A stretch of DNA of 64,000 nucleotides from Tritrichomonas musculus (lineage: Eukaryota > Parabasalia > Tritrichomonadida > Tritrichomonadidae): the NCBI GenBank assembly GCA_039105265.1, contig JAPFFF010000020.1:1877001-1941000 (forward strand). Reading direction: 5' to 3'. The notes beneath the pieces were generated by a model that saw only the letters and a list, made by a program, of their open reading frames with translations, had not been told where the DNA came from and did no database searches. This document shows, one piece after another, positions 52,410 through 62,457 of the stretch (the stretch's first letter is position 1; every line of letters begins with the position of its first letter). The position numbers and the translations under genes were made by a program.

Positions 52410-52880
52410 CCCTATCCTTCTACGATTATTTCGAGAACGATCAAAATACATTCATTTCAGATTTATCTGTTAATTATCTATTGGATGAATGTTACTCACT
52501 TCAATGCCAAGCCCAAAATAATATTTTGGACAGTTTACTGAATGAACTAAAGACAATAGGACCTGAAAATGAAAGATATAGTGGGTTAAATAAGATTCAT
52601 TTTATGTTTTCCTTAAAATATAAGCAATATGCTTAAAACTATATATATTAGTGGACAAAGATTATATCTATCTAGTCTTTCTAGAATTTTATCGAGTACC
52701 ATTGAATTTAGAACATATCTCTTAGCATTGAGAGGTGACTCTGGTGGAGATGTTTTTTTTGACTTTGCAGACTACAGCGTGAAATCAGTGATAGTTGAAT
52801 GCCAAGTGTCAAGTTTGTTGTTAAGAACAAGTGATATAATACGATCTTTTTTATTCTTATTATTTTTTTTTTATCATTGA
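52410..52880 (+). pseudogene. Gene relic, unknown product
   Basis: A clear coding frame without ATG (DYFENDQNTFISDLSVNYLL…CQAQNNILDSLLNELKTIGP…HFMFSLKYKQYA-stop at ~52634) is followed, overlapping and in another phase, by an 83-codon frame from 52629 (MLKTIYISGQRLYLSSLSRI…ALRGDSGGDVFFDFADYSVK…). Together they look like one gene broken by a frameshift. No domain was recognised. Confidence 0.45.
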
Positions 52881-53009
52881 AGATGCTAATTCTGAAAAAA
52901 AAAAAAAAATGTTGATATTAAAAAAACTTTTTGAATAGGTTTATTTTGCAAATCAATTCTTTTATAAAAAAAAAAATTTAAAATAATATTTAATAAAACT
53001 TGTCGTTTA

Positions 53010-53790
53010 GGATATTAAACATTCTGTATCTTTATTTGCACGAGTTTGATAAAGATCTGCTTTTTTTGTGTCTTTTTCTACTCCAATTCCATTTCTCAGC
53101 ATATTTGAATAAAGACAATTTGATACAAAATCTCCTTTTTTTGCTGCATTTTTTGTATATTCAGCGGCTTGTTGGATGTTTTTTTAACCCCAATTCCTTC
53201 TTGCTGAAATGTTGAATAAATTTTCATTGCTTCAACATAGCCAAAATTTTAATGTATCCTGAGAAAAGTAAAGATGCATATACAGTAATTGCTTTAGCAT
53301 TCCCGTTATCTGCTGCATCTTTCAAATACTTAGCAGCTGCTTGTTTATAGTAGCTCGACGCTTCTGCCTTGTCTTGTTTGATTTTATTTCCAAAATAGAG
53401 CATGTTTGAATATTGATTCATTGAATCAACATTTCCTTTGTCAGCTGCTTCTTTGAAGCATTGTGCAGCTTCCTCAAAGTTTTGTTTGGCGTAATTGTTG
53501 TCCATTAATAATAATCCATAACCATAAAGAGCATTTATGTTTCCTTTTTCAATTGCCTTTTTTAAATAATAACATGCTTCCTCCATATTTTGTTCAATTC
53601 CATCTCCTTTTTTCAGCATTAAAGCTAATTTCCTCATTGATGCAATATTTCCTTTATCAGCAGCCATTTTAAAGTATTTACTAACTTCTTTCTTGTCTTG
53701 TTCAATATTATCTCCTTCATATAGCATTTTGGCATAAAAATACATTGAATCAACACATCCTTTAATTTCAAGTTTAGATTCATTTGTTTA
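53010..53790 (-). pseudogene. Sel1-repeat (TPR-like) protein gene, truncated and frameshifted
   Basis: Minus strand. A 173-codon frame from 53745 (MYFYAKMLYEGDNIEQDKKE) contains four to five Sel1-like repeats (e.g. YFKMAADKGNIASMRKLALM, CFKEAADKGNVDSMNQYSNM). In-frame homologous sequence extends upstream of that ATG (KGCVDS) until a stop, so the true N-terminus is missing. Downstream, repeat sequence resumes in other frames (KNAAKKGDFVSNCLYSNMLR…GVEKDTKKADLYQTRAN) to ~53010. Such proteins serve as scaffolds, often beside kinase domains in trichomonads. This copy is dead. Confidence 0.75.
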
Positions 53791-53915
53791 AGTGAAAAAG
53801 TTCTTTTTTTATGAAAAAGTAGACATTATCGCTAAAAAGTATACTTTATCGCAAAAAAATTTTTTTTATAAAAAGGTCTATTGTTAAGAAATTTTTTTTA
53901 TAAAATACATAAAGA

Positions 53916-55477
53916 ATGGAAAAAGAACAGCACAGAGCTGTAGTTGAAAGCTTCCAGCAAGGGAGTATCATACATTCAATCAATTTGGAAGAAAAAACAG
54001 CATCTGTTGTTGCATCTAAAGCAGAAAAAGATGAAAATATTATTATTCCACACTCGACCAATTATAAATCAGCTGAATACGTTATTACAAGTATTTCTAA
54101 TTATGCCTTCGAATATTCAGAACTTAAATCAATCCAATTTCCTCCCGACTCAGAAATTCGCATAATAGATTGCGAAGCATTTAAAAACTCAACAATTGAA
54201 AGCATCACAATTTCGCCTCACCTAACAACAATTGGCAATGCAGCCTTTTCATTTTGCCATCGATTGGAAACGATAATAATACCAGAAATTTCAGAACTAA
54301 AAACAATTTGTGAATTTGCCTTTCATGAGACAATAATTGAGAGTTTATCAATTCCAGCAAGTCTTGTTTATCTTGAAGACGGGTGGTGCGAAAGTACGTA
54401 TAATTTGAACGAAGTAAAGGTTGACCAGTCAAATCCAATGTATCGCTGCATTGATGACAAGTATGTCATTGGGAAATCATCAATTGAAAATGATGATTTT
54501 GATGTTCTAATTTTTTGCAGTTGAAATGTTGAAAAAGTGACAATTCCTAGCTACATCAAACTCATTGGTCCACATTCATTTGCCAATTGTAACCGTATTG
54601 AAAAAGTTGAATTTTCAAAGGATTCAGAACTTGAAATAATTGATCATCATGCATTCTTTTCATTATCAATCAAAAGTGTCACAATTCCACTTCACCTCAC
54701 AAAAATTTGTGACGCCGCTTTTTCGTACTGTCATCTTATTGAAAGTATTGAAATCCCAGAAAATTCAGAACTTAAAACAATTGAAAAATTTGCATTTTTT
54801 CAATCATCAATTGAAAGCCTCACAATTCCTCAATCTCTGGTTGACCTGAGAAGTAGCTGGCCTTCGAATACGCTGAGATTGAAAAGTGTCAATGTCCATC
54901 CAAACAATCAGCGATATATGAAATACGGAGACAACTTGATCATTGGCAAATCGTCGATTGAAAAAGATGGTTATGACGTCCTTATTTTTTGTAACCGTGA
55001 CGCAAAAAAAGTGACAATACCAAACTTTATTAGAACGATCGATAACTGCGCGTTTCAATTTTGTTCCTCACTCAGAAGCGTTGAAATTCAAGACGATTCA
55101 CAGCTGTGTGAAATCGGAAAAGAATCATTTGCTTACACAGCAATTGAGAGCTTTACAATTCCATCTCACCTCACTAAAATTGGTGAACGTGCCTTTAACC
55201 GTTGCATAAGACTTCAGAAAATTGATATTCAAAGCAATTCTGTTTTAAGAATTGATGATTCTGCATTCTGCTGTTCATCAATTGATAGCTTGATAATCCC
55301 GCCTAATTTGACTGAAATAGGAAGCGATGCTTTTTATGAATGTAAAAATCTTCATATATAATCGAAATATCAGAAGATTCAAAATCATTGCATATCGATG
55401 ATGAAGCATTTGATTACGGATGCCAAACTCTTATTATGATTCCGGCCAAAAAACGAAATCTTTTAAGTTATGCATGA
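53916..55477 (+). pseudogene. BspA-like LRR protein gene, broken
   Basis: The frame opens MEKEQHRAVVESFQQGSIIH and continues with LRR_5/BspA-type repeats (SNYAFEYSELKSIQFPPDSE…). A TGA at 54522-54524 falls where the internal duplicate has an Arg codon (LIFCS-stop-NVEKVTIP versus LIFCNRDAKKVTIP), a likely CGA-to-TGA change. The same frame then runs on to ~55350 (…SDAFYECKNL), where a shift is needed to continue to IEISEDSKSLHIDDEAFDYG…RNLLSYA-stop at 55475. The gene contains two ~160-residue internal duplicates, each ending IGKSSIE-x-D-x-x-DVLIFC. No signal peptide is seen. Confidence 0.85.
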
Positions 55478-55972
55478 GGTTTTCCTTCAAATTGAAAAAT
55501 GAAATTTAATTTTATATATTTGTTACTGGTAGACTTGTTATTTTGAGAATCGATATCAAAAACGTCACTTTTTTACATCTGATACTCGATTATCAAGATA
55601 TCAGATATGAAATGTGATATAAAAGTAATTGTAAACTTGATATCAATTACCGAGATCTCGAGATCTCAAACAGATTTATCTTCTTTTATAATTGGTATTT
55701 GTGATTTTAAAATACTTAAAAATAAATAATAGAATGCATTGATGCTTATTTTACGATTAAAATGAAAAAAATACATTCATTTTTATGAAATATTTGAGAT
55801 TAAAATACGATCATATATTTATCAAAAAGTTCAATTGAAAATTCTGATATCAAAAGCTGAGAAAAAAATTTATATTAAATAAAACATTAATAAATCAAAT
55901 TTATACATATATATAAATTTTTAAGTCTTATTTCATCAAATAATAATGAATTTTTAATATTTGAACAAAAAT
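55478..55972. other. Intergenic
   Basis: AT-rich spacer between convergent genes. ATCTCGAGATCTC near 55652 is a short palindrome. No gene is seen. Confidence 0.4.
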
Positions 55973-57237
55973 TTATATTTCAGCCGGTATTTCATCATAT
56001 ATTCCAGTGGGTATTTCATCGTTTATGTAGTCATCCATTGTTTCTGGATGCTTCATTCTGTAATTCTGAAGGTCTACAGTGAACCATTTATGATTCAATG
56101 CTTCATCAACATCGATTCTCGCATCAGGATTCGTGCAAAGCATTCGACTTATCAAGTCTCGTGCATTTGGTGATAAATTAACAATTCGATGATCGCCTTC
56201 TGAAATTCCGCACATTATCGAATTAATTGTATCATTCGTCTTGCGAAATTCAAAAGGATTTCTGCCAATTAGAAGATAAGTCATAATAACTCCCGAACTC
56301 CAAATATCAACTTTATTATTTACTAAGTGTTAGCTTTTTTTAAAAAAAAAAATAATTTCAATCAAAAAATTTTCATCATTGAAAAAGTTGTAATTATGGT
56401 AAACTTTTTCCAAAGAAATAAAAAGTTCACTTCCAAATACAATTTTTTGCTTTTAAGGTACAAAGAACGCATATTAAAAAAAATTTTTTTTGAAGAGCCA
56501 ATTATCCCAAAAAAAAAAAAAAAAATTACGATTTGTATTTGCTACCTTAAAGAAGATGAAATTAATATCATGAAACTAATAAACATACTCCATGCTTGAG
56601 GCTTAAAGGCTAATTGAGTAGACTGAAGTAATTCTGGCGCGGCATAATTTAAAGTTCCCCTGGGTTCAACTATAGCATAGCAACCGTTTTCAATTTGATA
56701 AGAAAAATCAAAATCTATCAAAAAAGGTTTTAAACGAGTTTTCTTTTTCTCAACGAGGACGTTACTCAATTTTAAGTCCATGTGGCAAATTCCTATTGAA
56801 TGAATATAAAAAATTGCATTTAATATCTCTTCCATAATTTGACATACTTCCATCTCAGATAATGAGCGAGAGCATGTGTGATGAAAATAATGTTGTAAAT
56901 CTGATTCAATAAATGGCATTGAAATGCAATGAAATCGAGGAGATCCATCATCAGGAAAACCGAATATATCATAAGTTGGTAGAATATTTGTATGATTCAT
57001 TTGCCTTAATATTGATGGTAAATCATCATTGAAATATACTTCTGGAACAAATTTAAGTGCAACTCTTTTTTGACTTTCATTGTGAATTGCTGTAACGATT
57101 ACAGCAGATTCTCTTTCAATTATTATTTTTTCAACGGTATATGAATTGATATAACGAGGGATCATCATATTTCTATTTATTGTATTAGTTAAATCAAAAT
57201 CATTAGTTAGATCAAGATCATCATTGAGTTGACTCAT
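55973..57237 (-). CDS. Divergent protein kinase, two exons
   Basis: The exons are 57237-56589 and 56322-55973, giving 332 residues. The splice join …LAFKPQAW-I-NNKVDIWSSG restores subdomain IX and the remainder (GVIMTYLLIGRNPFEF…LISRMLCTNPDARIDVDEAL…W). Lys62 lies in RVALKFV, the catalytic loop is HMDLKLSNVL (152-161; HMD for HRD), APE is at 200-202 and GTLNYAAPE is intact. Oddities are that the glycine-rich loop lacks its glycines (IIIERESAVIV) and DFG is DFD (175-177), so catalysis may be reduced or regulated. The fold is CAMK/AMPK-like. A TTAACGGTTACGGTTAA element lies ~55 nt upstream of the ATG. The stop lies within TAAA. Confidence 0.88.
56323..56588 (-). other. Spliceosomal intron (266 nt)
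   Basis: On the minus strand the intron begins GTATGT, directly after …CAAGCATGGA, and ends GCTAACACTTAG. This fits the trichomonad pattern in which branch site and 3' splice site form one motif (ACTAACACACAG in T. vaginalis). Its removal joins two kinase halves in frame with no residue lost. The intron is AT-rich with poly-A/T runs. Confidence 0.9.
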
Positions 57238-57290
57238 AAAATTTTATAATCTAAAGTTTAAATTTAAAATTTTCATGTTAAATATTGACC

Positions 57291-57307
57291 TTAACGGTTA
57301 CGGTTAA
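57291..57307. promoter_or_regulatory. Tandem Myb-type sites (TTAACGGTTACGGTTAA)
   Basis: Two overlapping TAACGG/TTACGG cores lie ~55 nt upstream of the divergent kinase ATG and resemble Myb-recognition elements (YAACNG; TAACGA in T. vaginalis). A Myb protein is encoded at 7169. The link is inference. Confidence 0.4.
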
Positions 57308-57557
57308 ATAAATATTATGACAACCAAAATTTTGGAATTTGAGCTATTAGAACTAATTTCCAAAGAAAATAAAAGCATCGATTTAAATTTTTTCTTTTTT
57401 ATTTTTCAGTATCATAATATAAATTGCATAAACAATATTATAAAAAATTAGATTATTAAAAAAGCTTTAATGTACTATTAAATTGCGTTTATTAAAAGCA
57501 GTAAATATGTTCTGTGTTTTCCCCTCTTCATTCAAATATATACTGAAGAGAAAAAAA

Positions 57558-58049
57558 TTAGAACTTTAAATTTAAATGATCCATTGGATCAAAGAAATGA
57601 TCAATACTTTGATCATTAAAATATTCATTTTCTTCCAAAACTTCAAATGAAGAAAATGTTTCATCTACATTATAATCTTCAAATAGATTAATTTCTCCTT
57701 CTTCTTGATTATTATTATTATATTCAAAATTATTATTTGAACTAATATTTTGGTTGAAATTTAAAAGAGAAGGATCAGTAGTTGAAAGATTATTAAAAGA
57801 TTCGGTTTGTATTTGAGGTTGAATATTACCTTGTGGTTGGAGAGTGATATCTAGTGATATAATGTTATCAGATTCATTGGTTTTCATCAACTTTAGAATT
57901 TCTTCTTGAAGATTGCGTGGCTTGCTTTTTCTGAATCTTTCTTTCAGATTTTCTTTTTCATCAATTTCATAAATTCTAGTTGTTCCGGCTTTAATAACCT
58001 TAATGGTCTTCCATTTAGATAATTTAAAAGACTTATTAGAACTAAGCAT
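57558..58049 (-). CDS. Acidic Asn-rich protein, unknown function
   Basis: The 163-residue protein has a basic N-terminal 55 residues (MLSSNKSFKLSKWKTIKVIK…EKENLKERFRKSKPRNLQEE), which could bind nucleic acid. An Asn/Gln-rich middle (NISSNNNFEYNNNNQEEGE) and an acidic, aromatic C-terminus (FEDYNVDETFSSFEVLEENE…DHFFDPMDHLNLKF) are reminiscent of transcription-activation tails, including that of the Myb protein in this window. No defined domain was recognised. The ATG lies 6 nt from a TCACTA initiator-like word. A nuclear regulator is a guess. Confidence 0.65.
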   Translation of the reverse strand: MLSSNKSFKLSKWKTIKVIKAGTTRIYEIDEKENLKERFRKSKPRNLQEEILKLMKTNESDNIISLDITLQPQGNIQPQIQTESFNNLSTTDPSLLNFNQNISSNNNFEYNNNNQEEGEINLFEDYNVDETFSSFEVLEENEYFNDQSIDHFFDPMDHLNLKF

Positions 58050-58055
58050 ATAAAT

Positions 58056-58061
58056 TAGTGA
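58056..58061 (-). promoter_or_regulatory. Initiator-like element (TCACTA)
   Basis: On the minus strand TCACTA (TCAYW) lies 6 nt before the ATG of the 58049 gene. Confidence 0.4.
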
Positions 58062-58640
58062 AGTTACTTTGATTAAAATTTTATTAAAATTTTATAAAAT
58101 TTTATAAAATTTTATTATTGTTTCCTCTGAATTATCTATGGTCATTGTTTATATTGATAAAATATGAATTATCTCGATAATTATATTAATAATATAATTT
58201 TTTATAATATATTTGTATATATATATTATTAATTAGTATAAATACTATAAATATATTTTTGAGAAGAAATAAAAAACTAAAATATAATTAATAATATAAA
58301 ACAATGAGATTATTTATATTCACTTTTTGAAATGTTTAAATTCAAAAAGTAATTTGCTAAAACAAATATTTAAACAAAAAGTTAAAAATTTAAAATATTT
58401 CAATTAAAATTTTCGAAAAAAAATCAATAAATATCTCAGTAAATAATTTTTAAAAATCCAAATAACATTTTTTATATAAAAATAAAGTATTAATAATAAA
58501 TTATACAAAATTTAATATTTTTATTCGTAAAATATATTATATTACATCAAAACATGCAAAACGAGTAAAAAAATTATTAAAGCACAATTAATGGAAATGA
58601 AAAAAGAAAAAAAAAAAAAAAAAGAGAAAAAATAGTCAAA
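58062..58640. other. Intergenic with ACTTTTTGA hairpin
   Basis: No gene is seen. ACTTTTTGAA (58322-58331) and TTCAAAAAGT (58341-58350) form a 10-bp hairpin with a 9-nt loop. Poly-A lies at ~58605. Confidence 0.5.
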
Positions 58641-58662
58641 AATAATTTATTATTATGTTTCA

Positions 58663-58887
58663 CTAGTGGCAGTTATGTATGTTATGACCTGGCTTATGAT
58701 AAATAGAATATGTATAATTTCGTTTTGTTTTCTGTCTTTTGTATGCAGCATTGTTGGAAGGATTATTAAATAATGGGCCAATTTGAGAAATGGTAGGAGG
58801 CATATCGTTATTTAAAACTATTCTTAAACTCTCTAAATTTGTGATCGTTGTATCTAAAATATTATCTACTTTTCCAATATAATTAAA
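58663..58887 (-). pseudogene. C-terminal fragment with degenerate zinc knuckle
   Basis: A minus-strand frame without a plausible start ends NYTYSIYHKPGHNIHNCH-stop. CCHC zinc knuckles read C-x2-C-x4-H-x4-C; here both leading Cys positions are Tyr, while H and the last C remain (CSICHKPGHN… would be intact). Such tails occur at the end of some transposases and nucleic-acid-binding proteins. It is a relic of unknown parentage. Confidence 0.45.
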
Positions 58888-59350
58888 CAAATAAATCTAG
58901 GCGTGATAAAAAATCGGTTGTTTATTATAATTATATTAGGAAAATTTGAGCCAAAATCATTATATTTTTAAAATCTTGGATGAATACGATTGACATCATT
59001 TATTGAATTAATTGTAATTGAGTAAAAACTAGTCTTGAACAGCAGACATATGGAGTAAAAGTACTATAAATAATTTCTTATCTTACTGTTCCAGAGAGGG
59101 AAAACGGAAGATGAGTGTTTCTAGCTAATTGATGTAAAAAGAATCCTAATTTAGGTCATTGGTCTGGCATGGAAATTAATCAATTTGAATCTTAAGATAT
59201 GATGTAACGATCTCATTCATCTTTGATTAAAAGTTTTAAAGCATTTTTCTTTTTCTCATAATAAAAAAAATAGGCTTTTGAATGTAAATTAATTATAAAT
59301 TTCTAAAAGATTTAATCTTTAATTAAGAATGGTAATAATTGCATGCCTTC
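58888..59350. other. Intergenic
   Basis: AT-rich; nothing recognised. Confidence 0.35.
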
Positions 59351-61726
59351 ATTTTATAGTCCTAGCACGAGAAAATTTTCATTTTTACACGAGAAAAAAA
59401 TTTTTTTTTGATAATTATGATCAACTTTTTCAGAAGGGAAAAAATTTTGTTTAGAAAAAAATTTGATTTTTTAATAAAAATTTTTTACCCGAAGATAAAA
59501 TTTCAAAATTTTAATAAAAAAAATTTTATTCCGAAAACGGTTTTTAATGAAGAAAAAATAATGCACAAATAACGAAAAAATTGTATGTCAAAAAAACTAG
59601 AAATTTCATCAAAAAAATCAAAACAAAAAAACTTATTCTAATAATATAATGACTAAAGAAAAATGTTCTGAGCAAATTTTTTATAATTAAAATGATTTGT
59701 TAATCATACAAAATCTTTTTATGGATTTAAAAAAAGGTATAACATTATGTTTCCGACTTTTAATAATAGAGATTTGGATATAAAATTGAAGAATTTTTTA
59801 ATATAAATGATGATGGAGTATTTGTTAATGTAATTGATGATTAAATGTTTATTAATGTATTTGATAATTGAGTATTTATTAATGTATTTGATGATTAAGA
59901 ATTTATTAATATAATTGATGATTGAGTTTTCATTAATGTATTTTATAATATAACAGTTTTTGATATACTAGAAACTTGTTAAATTACTTTATATATAAAT
60001 TATAATCCTGTTGAATTTAAGGAAAATGTTGATTTTTTAGGAAAATCTGACAGAAACCGTTTATTTTTTTAAAGACATTTTTAATCATTTTGAACTCAGT
60101 ATAAAAAATATAAATAAATTTAATACATAAAAATATTATAAATTCCATTATTAATATAATTATAAAAACAAAATCAACTTTTAACTAATTTTCAAGAGAA
60201 TAATAAGATGATTATCAATTTAATTAATTTTAATATTTTGTGTTAAGAACCAGACAATCTAATTGTAATATGAAAAACAATGGTTTTAAGAGCTGATTTT
60301 CATATTAAAATCTTTACAAATCAAATTCTTTACCTTTTTATATTTTGTACGTTTAATATTTTTTTTTTATAAAGCACCAACAAGATCAATTCCAAATTCT
60401 AAATTATTTAATACTCAAATTATTATAAACCAAATCAAATACAACCAGATTATATATCATGTATGCAGCAGTAAGAGATAAGAATTTCAAGATAAGAGTG
60501 ATTATCAGATTATTTAGAAGTTTCAAAAATCAATTAAAGCTCTTGCTAGAATATCCTATCAATGTTTTTAAAGATGATAGAATATGACATAGACATTTTT
60601 TACAAATCAGTTTTGAATCAAAGGAATTCAATTCTTAGAAGTAATGCTTACAAATAATCGAAAATTCTGAAGTTTTAAAATAAATTTTCAATTGTTATCT
60701 GGTCTGAAATCTATCAAAATATTATATCAAAAGCATCATTAAATTCATTCAAAAGAAAAGCATTTGAAATAGATAATGCCAATGTATACATGTATATAAG
60801 CATTCTTTTCAAAAGAACAAGATTCCAATAATCAATCAAAACAATTCAATAAAAGAGCTCAAAATCATTGGCATTATCTCTTTTTCAATGCATATATTTC
60901 ACACCAAGTATTTAAATTTAATATTTGAAAAAAGAAATTTAGAAATGGTTTATATTAAAAAATGAATATTCATAAATAAATCATCGAAATATTTTTGCAT
61001 TCGTATTAGAAAAAATTTGATTGAGTTTTTAATGGAAAAAAAAAAAGAGAAAATAAAGGCTTGAACCTATTTGGTAAAAAAAAATCGCCCTAAAATCCAT
61101 TTTATACCAAGAAACTAATTGTATTGGTTGGCTTTTAACACAAAATATTAAAATTTATCAAATCGATATTATCATATTTATTCTCTTGAAAATTAGTTAA
61201 AAATTTATGGGTGTCATATTATATATTCATTTCATAATATATACATATATTACTTTTTTATGAATTCTACATATTAATATGAATATATTATATTAATTCT
61301 GATTATATAAATTTAATGGAAAAACATTTATTACTCATGAGTAAAAGCTCATTTTCGCTTGTAAAATCAAAAATTTATTATAAATGAAATTTGATGTAAA
61401 AATGCTTTTTTTTTTGGCAAAAATGATGAGATTAAAAAATCAAATACTTCCTGTTTTTGTTTTTTTGACTTTTTTTTAAATATTTGTGCCTGAACTTTCA
61501 TTTTTTTCTCTAAAACCGCTTTCGCCTCACACTTTAGTTAATTCGTAGCATCAAAAACCGTTTTCGTGAAAAATTTTTTTTCATAAAATTTTGATTTTTT
61601 TTTCTGCGCGATAAAATTTTTTCATGAATTTTTCTATATTTTTATTGAAAATTTGAATGGAAATAAAGAATTTTTATTTTTTTCTCGTGTAAAAATGAAA
61701 ATTTTCTCGTGCTAGGACTATAAAAT
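59351..61726. mobile_element. 2.4 kb long-TIR non-coding element
   Basis: ATTTTATAGTCCTAGCACGA… and its reverse complement form perfect 51-bp inverted ends. Symmetry continues imperfectly for ~200 bp, with the marker CGAAAACGGTTTTT near 59536 and its inverse near 61556. No target duplication is obvious: TA next to GTCC is possible, but the flanking TTTTA is also shared. No transposase ORF is present. A 27-bp minisatellite lies inside. Confidence 0.85.
59794..59945 (+). repeat. 27-bp tandem repeat, ~5.5 copies
   Basis: Units such as TTTATTAATGTATTTGATAA(TTGAGTA) have period 27. Read in frame they give 9-residue repeats FINVFDD-stop-V: a D/E-rich peptide repeat with stop codons at the same place in each unit. 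This suggests a former coding repeat or coincidence. Confidence 0.75.
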
Positions 61727-62435
61727 AAAAAAATTCTTTTTTAACTACATTTTATAATTAGCCATAACAAGAGATTTTCCATATATTTCTTATGTATTCT
61801 ATCAATATTTTTGGTAGATTTAATAATTATTAAGAGGAAAAAAAAATATATATATTTGATATTTTATTTTATTCTTAAATTTATCTATGTTATGATTCAT
61901 ATGGTCGATACTTCAGGAAAAAATGTGAATGCTTACAAATATTTATGATTCTTTGATGAGAAAAATCATTAATACTTTTTGAATATAAGATGATGATTAT
62001 GCTTACAGTTTTTCAATAAATTTTATAATAGTATTGCTATCATTTCTGAATAGATTTAAATTTTTATTACAAAAAGTGGACGCATATTCATTTTCAATGA
62101 TCTCAAAAACTGGAAGCATAATCATGATCAGTTCACTTTCATGCTTGAAAAAGTGGACGCATAATGATGGATTAACAAATTCACATATTTTTCAATATAG
62201 ACGAAAAAACTTTTTCAATAGCGAATTTCATATCGTTTCTTTATTACTTAAATATATAGATAAATATCTATTTTACTATAGTTATTTTGATATTTTTATA
62301 TTTTTATTATTTTTTATAAATTTAAAAATCAATATATTTTAGATTGATTCATTATACATAAAAATAAATATAAAATAAATTCAAATCGATAGATATTTTT
62401 TGAGAGATCACAAAAAATAAAACGAAAAAAAGAGT
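61727..62435. other. Upstream region of the kinase gene
   Basis: No gene is supported; a 102-codon frame at 62034 lacks an ATG. AAAAAGTGGACGCATA occurs at 62071-62086 and again at 62148-62163. Confidence 0.45.
62071..62163 (+). promoter_or_regulatory. Duplicated AAAAAGTGGACGCATA element
   Basis: Two exact 16-bp direct copies lie 77 bp apart (about 7 helical turns), 295-390 bp upstream of the kinase ATG. They are GC-containing words in AT-rich surroundings. They are a candidate binding-site pair; no factor is known. Confidence 0.35.
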
Positions 62436-62441
62436 TCATTA
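62436..62441 (+). promoter_or_regulatory. Initiator-like element (TCATTA)
   Basis: TCATTA lies 16 nt upstream of the kinase ATG at 62458. Confidence 0.45.
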
Positions 62442-62457
62442 TAATTAATAAACTAGA

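Noticed and set aside
56327-56599. 90-codon plus-strand frame inside the kinase locus
   Set aside because: It lies within the minus-strand intron, is homopolymer-rich and has no independent support.
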